Source of the DNA: Methylomarinum sp.
Lineage (GTDB): Bacteria; Pseudomonadota; Gammaproteobacteria; Methylococcales; Methylomonadaceae
Length of the DNA stretch: 17,435 nt
Assembly (NCBI GenBank): GCA_013139755.1
Contig: WTAG01000474.1
Location: 1-17,435, forward strand
Direction of reading: 5' to 3'
Shown here: positions 15,660-17,435 of the stretch, in pieces
Position numbering within the stretch: the first letter of the stretch is position 1
Layout: each line of letters opens with the position of its first letter
Notes under the pieces: generated by a model
The model's input: the letters and a program-made list of their open reading frames with translations, nothing else
What the model was told of the DNA's origin: nothing
Database searches by the model: none
Program-made: the position numbers and the translations under genes

Positions 15660-16235
15660 CTATAAACCTTCCCAGGGCTCAAACAATCCAGTAACATCTA
15701 CCCCAAACATATCCAGTACTCGACCAACACCTTCATCTACCATTGCAACAATAGAATTAGATTTGCTATAAAAAGCAGGCATAGGCGGAAAAATAATCCC
15801 GCCCATTTCAGTCACACTGGCCATATTACGAATATGCGCTAGGTTTAATGGCGTTTCACGCGGCATAATGACCACTTTACGACGTTCTTTTAATGCCACA
15901 TCCGCTGATCGTGTGATTAAATTATCACCAAAACCATGAGCAACTGCCGCCAATGTCTTCATCGAACAAGGCGCAATAATAACACCCTCAGTTTTAAATG
16001 AACCACTGGCTATACTAGCGGCAATATCATTAACACCATGAACAACATCTGCCAATTCATACAGCGCAGAACGCTCCATCTCCATTTCATACTTTAAATT
16101 AACCAAGCCAGACGATGAAATCACCAGATGTGACTCCCATTCATCCTGCTTTTGTAATACTTGCAACATCCTGACACCATAAATAGCACCCGTTGCACCC
16201 GTCATTGCGATGACTAATCGTTTTTTTTGCTTCAT
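15660..16235 (-). CDS. ubiX: Flavin prenyltransferase UbiX
   Basis: Makes prenylated FMN from FMN and dimethylallyl phosphate; prFMN is the cofactor of UbiD-type decarboxylases, including the ubiquinone pathway enzyme. Its 191 residues are typical. The N-terminal flavin-binding MTGATGAIYGVRML is at about 11-24, SSSG at about 40, PCSMKTLAAVAHG in the centre with the conserved SMKT, DVALKERRKVVIMPRETPLN, and MGGIIFPPMPAFY; these match UbiX/Pad1 proteins. GGTTGGG precedes ATG 16235. It lies 26 nt after pip on the same strand, so the two are probably co-transcribed. UbiD is not in the window. The stop codon is provided at a REP-like palindrome. Confidence 0.95.
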   Translation of the reverse strand: MKQKKRLVIAMTGATGAIYGVRMLQVLQKQDEWESHLVISSSGLVNLKYEMEMERSALYELADVVHGVNDIAASIASGSFKTEGVIIAPCSMKTLAAVAHGFGDNLITRSADVALKERRKVVIMPRETPLNLAHIRNMASVTEMGGIIFPPMPAFYSKSNSIVAMVDEGVGRVLDMFGVDVTGLFEPWEGL

Positions 16236-16261
16236 TTATACCCAACCTGAACAATCTTGTT

Positions 16262-17212
16262 CTATTGTATCAGCTCCAGCATGTTATCGGCTGCATCCAC
16301 TAAAGCATCGATCATCTCTTCGCCGCTGGCAATATGCCCTGCATTGGGTAACACGATAAATTCTGCATTCGGTAAGGCTTTAGATAAACTTAACCCCGCT
16401 TCAATAGGGCAAACCAAGTCACACCGCCCGTGAACAATAACAGTAGGTATATCATGCAAATCTTTACTATGATCTAAAATCTGATTCTCAGCAATAAAAT
16501 ACTTATTCTGAGCATAATGCATTTCCATTTGCACCTGCTGTACCATTTTTTCTGTCACATGCGTGTGCTTATTCGGTGCTTGATAATCCTGCATTAAAGC
16601 AACTTGCCCTCCCCAGTTTATCCAGGCATTAGCAGCACGCCTTTTAGTCAATTCATCATCACCAAAAACAGCATCATACAAATCTTTAACTAACTCTGCT
16701 TTTTCTGACACGTACACACTTGCTTGCAATTGTTGCCATGTTTCTGGATATATTCGCCCTGCACCGTCTTTAGCAAACCAATCTAAATCCATCTGCCTAG
16801 CCAAAAACACACCGCGAATCACCATACCTAAAACAGCTGCCTTATGTTGCTGAGCGTACAATAAAGTTAATGCACTCCCCCAAGAGCCACCAAACAACAA
16901 CCACTGCTTAATATTTAATTGCTGACGAATACGTTCCATATCATCAATTAAATCTTGCGTGGTATTATTTTCTATTTCACCAAAAGGCAGTGATTGCCCA
17001 CAACCTCGCTGATCCATCAGGATAATATGATATTTTTGCGGATTAAAAAAACGACGATGATCTGGCTTAGTCCCAGAACAAGGACCGCCATGCAGGAAAA
17101 TTACAGGGATACCTTGAGGATTACCCGATTGCTCTACATAAACGGAATGTGAACCAGTTGTTTGAAGAAAAAAACGATGAAAAGGTTCTATTTGTGGATA
17201 AAGAGATTTCAT
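16262..17212 (-). CDS. pip: Prolyl aminopeptidase (proline iminopeptidase)
   Basis: Serine peptidase of the alpha/beta-hydrolase fold (MEROPS S33) that removes N-terminal proline from peptides in the cytosol. From ATG 17212 it has 316 residues, matching the short Xanthomonas-type enzyme. MKSLYPQIEPF is the usual N-terminus; HGGPCSG at 41-47 is the oxyanion-hole HGGPG-like motif; MDQRGCGQS at 66-74 is the family hallmark; GGSWGS at 108-113 carries the nucleophile Ser110; and VHGRCDLVCP and NAGH supply Asp265 and His293 for the triad. A GTG 13 codons upstream (17251) is a less likely start. No strong ribosome site is visible. A run of nine Gs lies 45-53 nt upstream on the + strand. Confidence 0.94.
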   Translation of the reverse strand: MKSLYPQIEPFHRFFLQTTGSHSVYVEQSGNPQGIPVIFLHGGPCSGTKPDHRRFFNPQKYHIILMDQRGCGQSLPFGEIENNTTQDLIDDMERIRQQLNIKQWLLFGGSWGSALTLLYAQQHKAAVLGMVIRGVFLARQMDLDWFAKDGAGRIYPETWQQLQASVYVSEKAELVKDLYDAVFGDDELTKRRAANAWINWGGQVALMQDYQAPNKHTHVTEKMVQQVQMEMHYAQNKYFIAENQILDHSKDLHDIPTVIVHGRCDLVCPIEAGLSLSKALPNAEFIVLPNAGHIASGEEMIDALVDAADNMLELIQ

Positions 17213-17322
17213 TATTTGTGGTAGGAAATTTATTTGATTAAATCGTAACACAAAGCGGGGGGGGGAGACTACATCGCAATTACCACCAACATTTCAGCGT
17301 CATAATCTACTATGACCCTAAA
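17213..17322 (-). promoter_or_regulatory. pip upstream region with a nine-G homopolymer
   Basis: The spacer between pip and the next leftward-transcribed gene contains a run of nine Gs (17257-17265), striking in this AT-rich window. No convincing -35/-10 pair or terminator hairpin is visible. The tract would be C9 on the coding strand of pip, upstream of its start. Confidence 0.4.
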
Positions 17323-17435
17323 TTATTCTCTAGAGTTTAATAAAACCTGCTTACCCTCTAATTCTGCAATCTCTGCTTTCATTTTAGTGAGTTTCTCTGT
17401 CACCAGACTCACCTTTTCAGCATTTGCAATAAAAT
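17323..17435 (-). CDS. C-terminal fragment of an unidentified, helical protein
   Basis: The reverse strand is open from the right edge to a TAA at 17325-17323 and encodes 36 residues ending in LLNSRE. The segment EKVSLVTEKLTKMKAEIAEL has the charge pattern and regular hydrophobics of an amphipathic or coiled-coil helix. It is the end of a gene beginning outside the window and is too short to assign. The other two frames on this strand are closed by stops, which supports it as coding, but the length is small enough for chance. Confidence 0.5.
   Translation of the reverse strand, partial: FIANAEKVSLVTEKLTKMKAEIAELEGKQVLLNSRE

Noticed and set aside
1..17435. CRISPR array, phage, toxin-antitoxin or defence system
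   Set aside because: No direct repeats with regular spacers, transposase, integrase, nuclease or paired small toxin-antitoxin genes were seen; all sizeable ORFs belong to housekeeping or known uncharacterised families.

Overview
The window is an ordinary, densely packed chromosomal segment of an AT-rich gammaproteobacterium. The gammaproteobacterial assignment rests on a class I (Pseudomonas/E. coli type) adenylate cyclase close to hemC, a UvrD of E. coli length and termini, an E. coli PykA-like pyruvate kinase, FxsA and UbiX. A methanotroph or related member (Methylococcales-like) is my impression from overall protein character and GC content, but no diagnostic methane or C1 gene lies in the window. 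There are no phage genes, transposases, CRISPR arrays, tRNAs or rRNAs.

Layout. 1-381 (-): 5' part of hemC, running off the left edge. 595-5707 (+): argH, a CobC-like histidine phosphatase and cyaA, divergent from hemC. 5826-6197 (+): a stand-alone PilZ domain protein, ending at a shared hairpin terminator. 6269-7348 (-): a Tat-exported TRAP-type substrate-binding protein without transporter membrane subunits. 7524-10997 (+): gap, pyk and a pfkB-family sugar-phosphate kinase, a compact glycolytic cluster. 11089-13254 (-): uvrD. 13347-15021 (+): a small DUF2892 membrane protein and a DUF3422 membrane protein. 15109-17212 (-): pip, ubiX and fxsA in one direction. 17323-17435 (-): the C-terminal tail of an unidentified gene.

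How the genes fit together. GAPDH, pyruvate kinase and a PfkB kinase form a lower/upper glycolysis unit beside a divergent binding protein resembling 2-oxoacid binders. cyaA (cAMP) is followed by a PilZ protein (c-di-GMP receptor), placing two second-messenger genes side by side. HemC, ArgH, UvrD and UbiX are housekeeping functions.

The most noteworthy features are non-coding. A 162-bp foldback element lies between the phosphatase and cyaA, overlapping the stop codon of one and a possible start codon of the other. A perfect 30-bp palindrome follows argH. Three copies of a small REP-like palindrome (core GCGGACT / AGTCCGC) are each preceded by TAG, and in uvrD and ubiX that TAG is the gene's stop codon. 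I did not find a convincing new multi-gene system; the gene-end palindromes are the best candidates for something undescribed.
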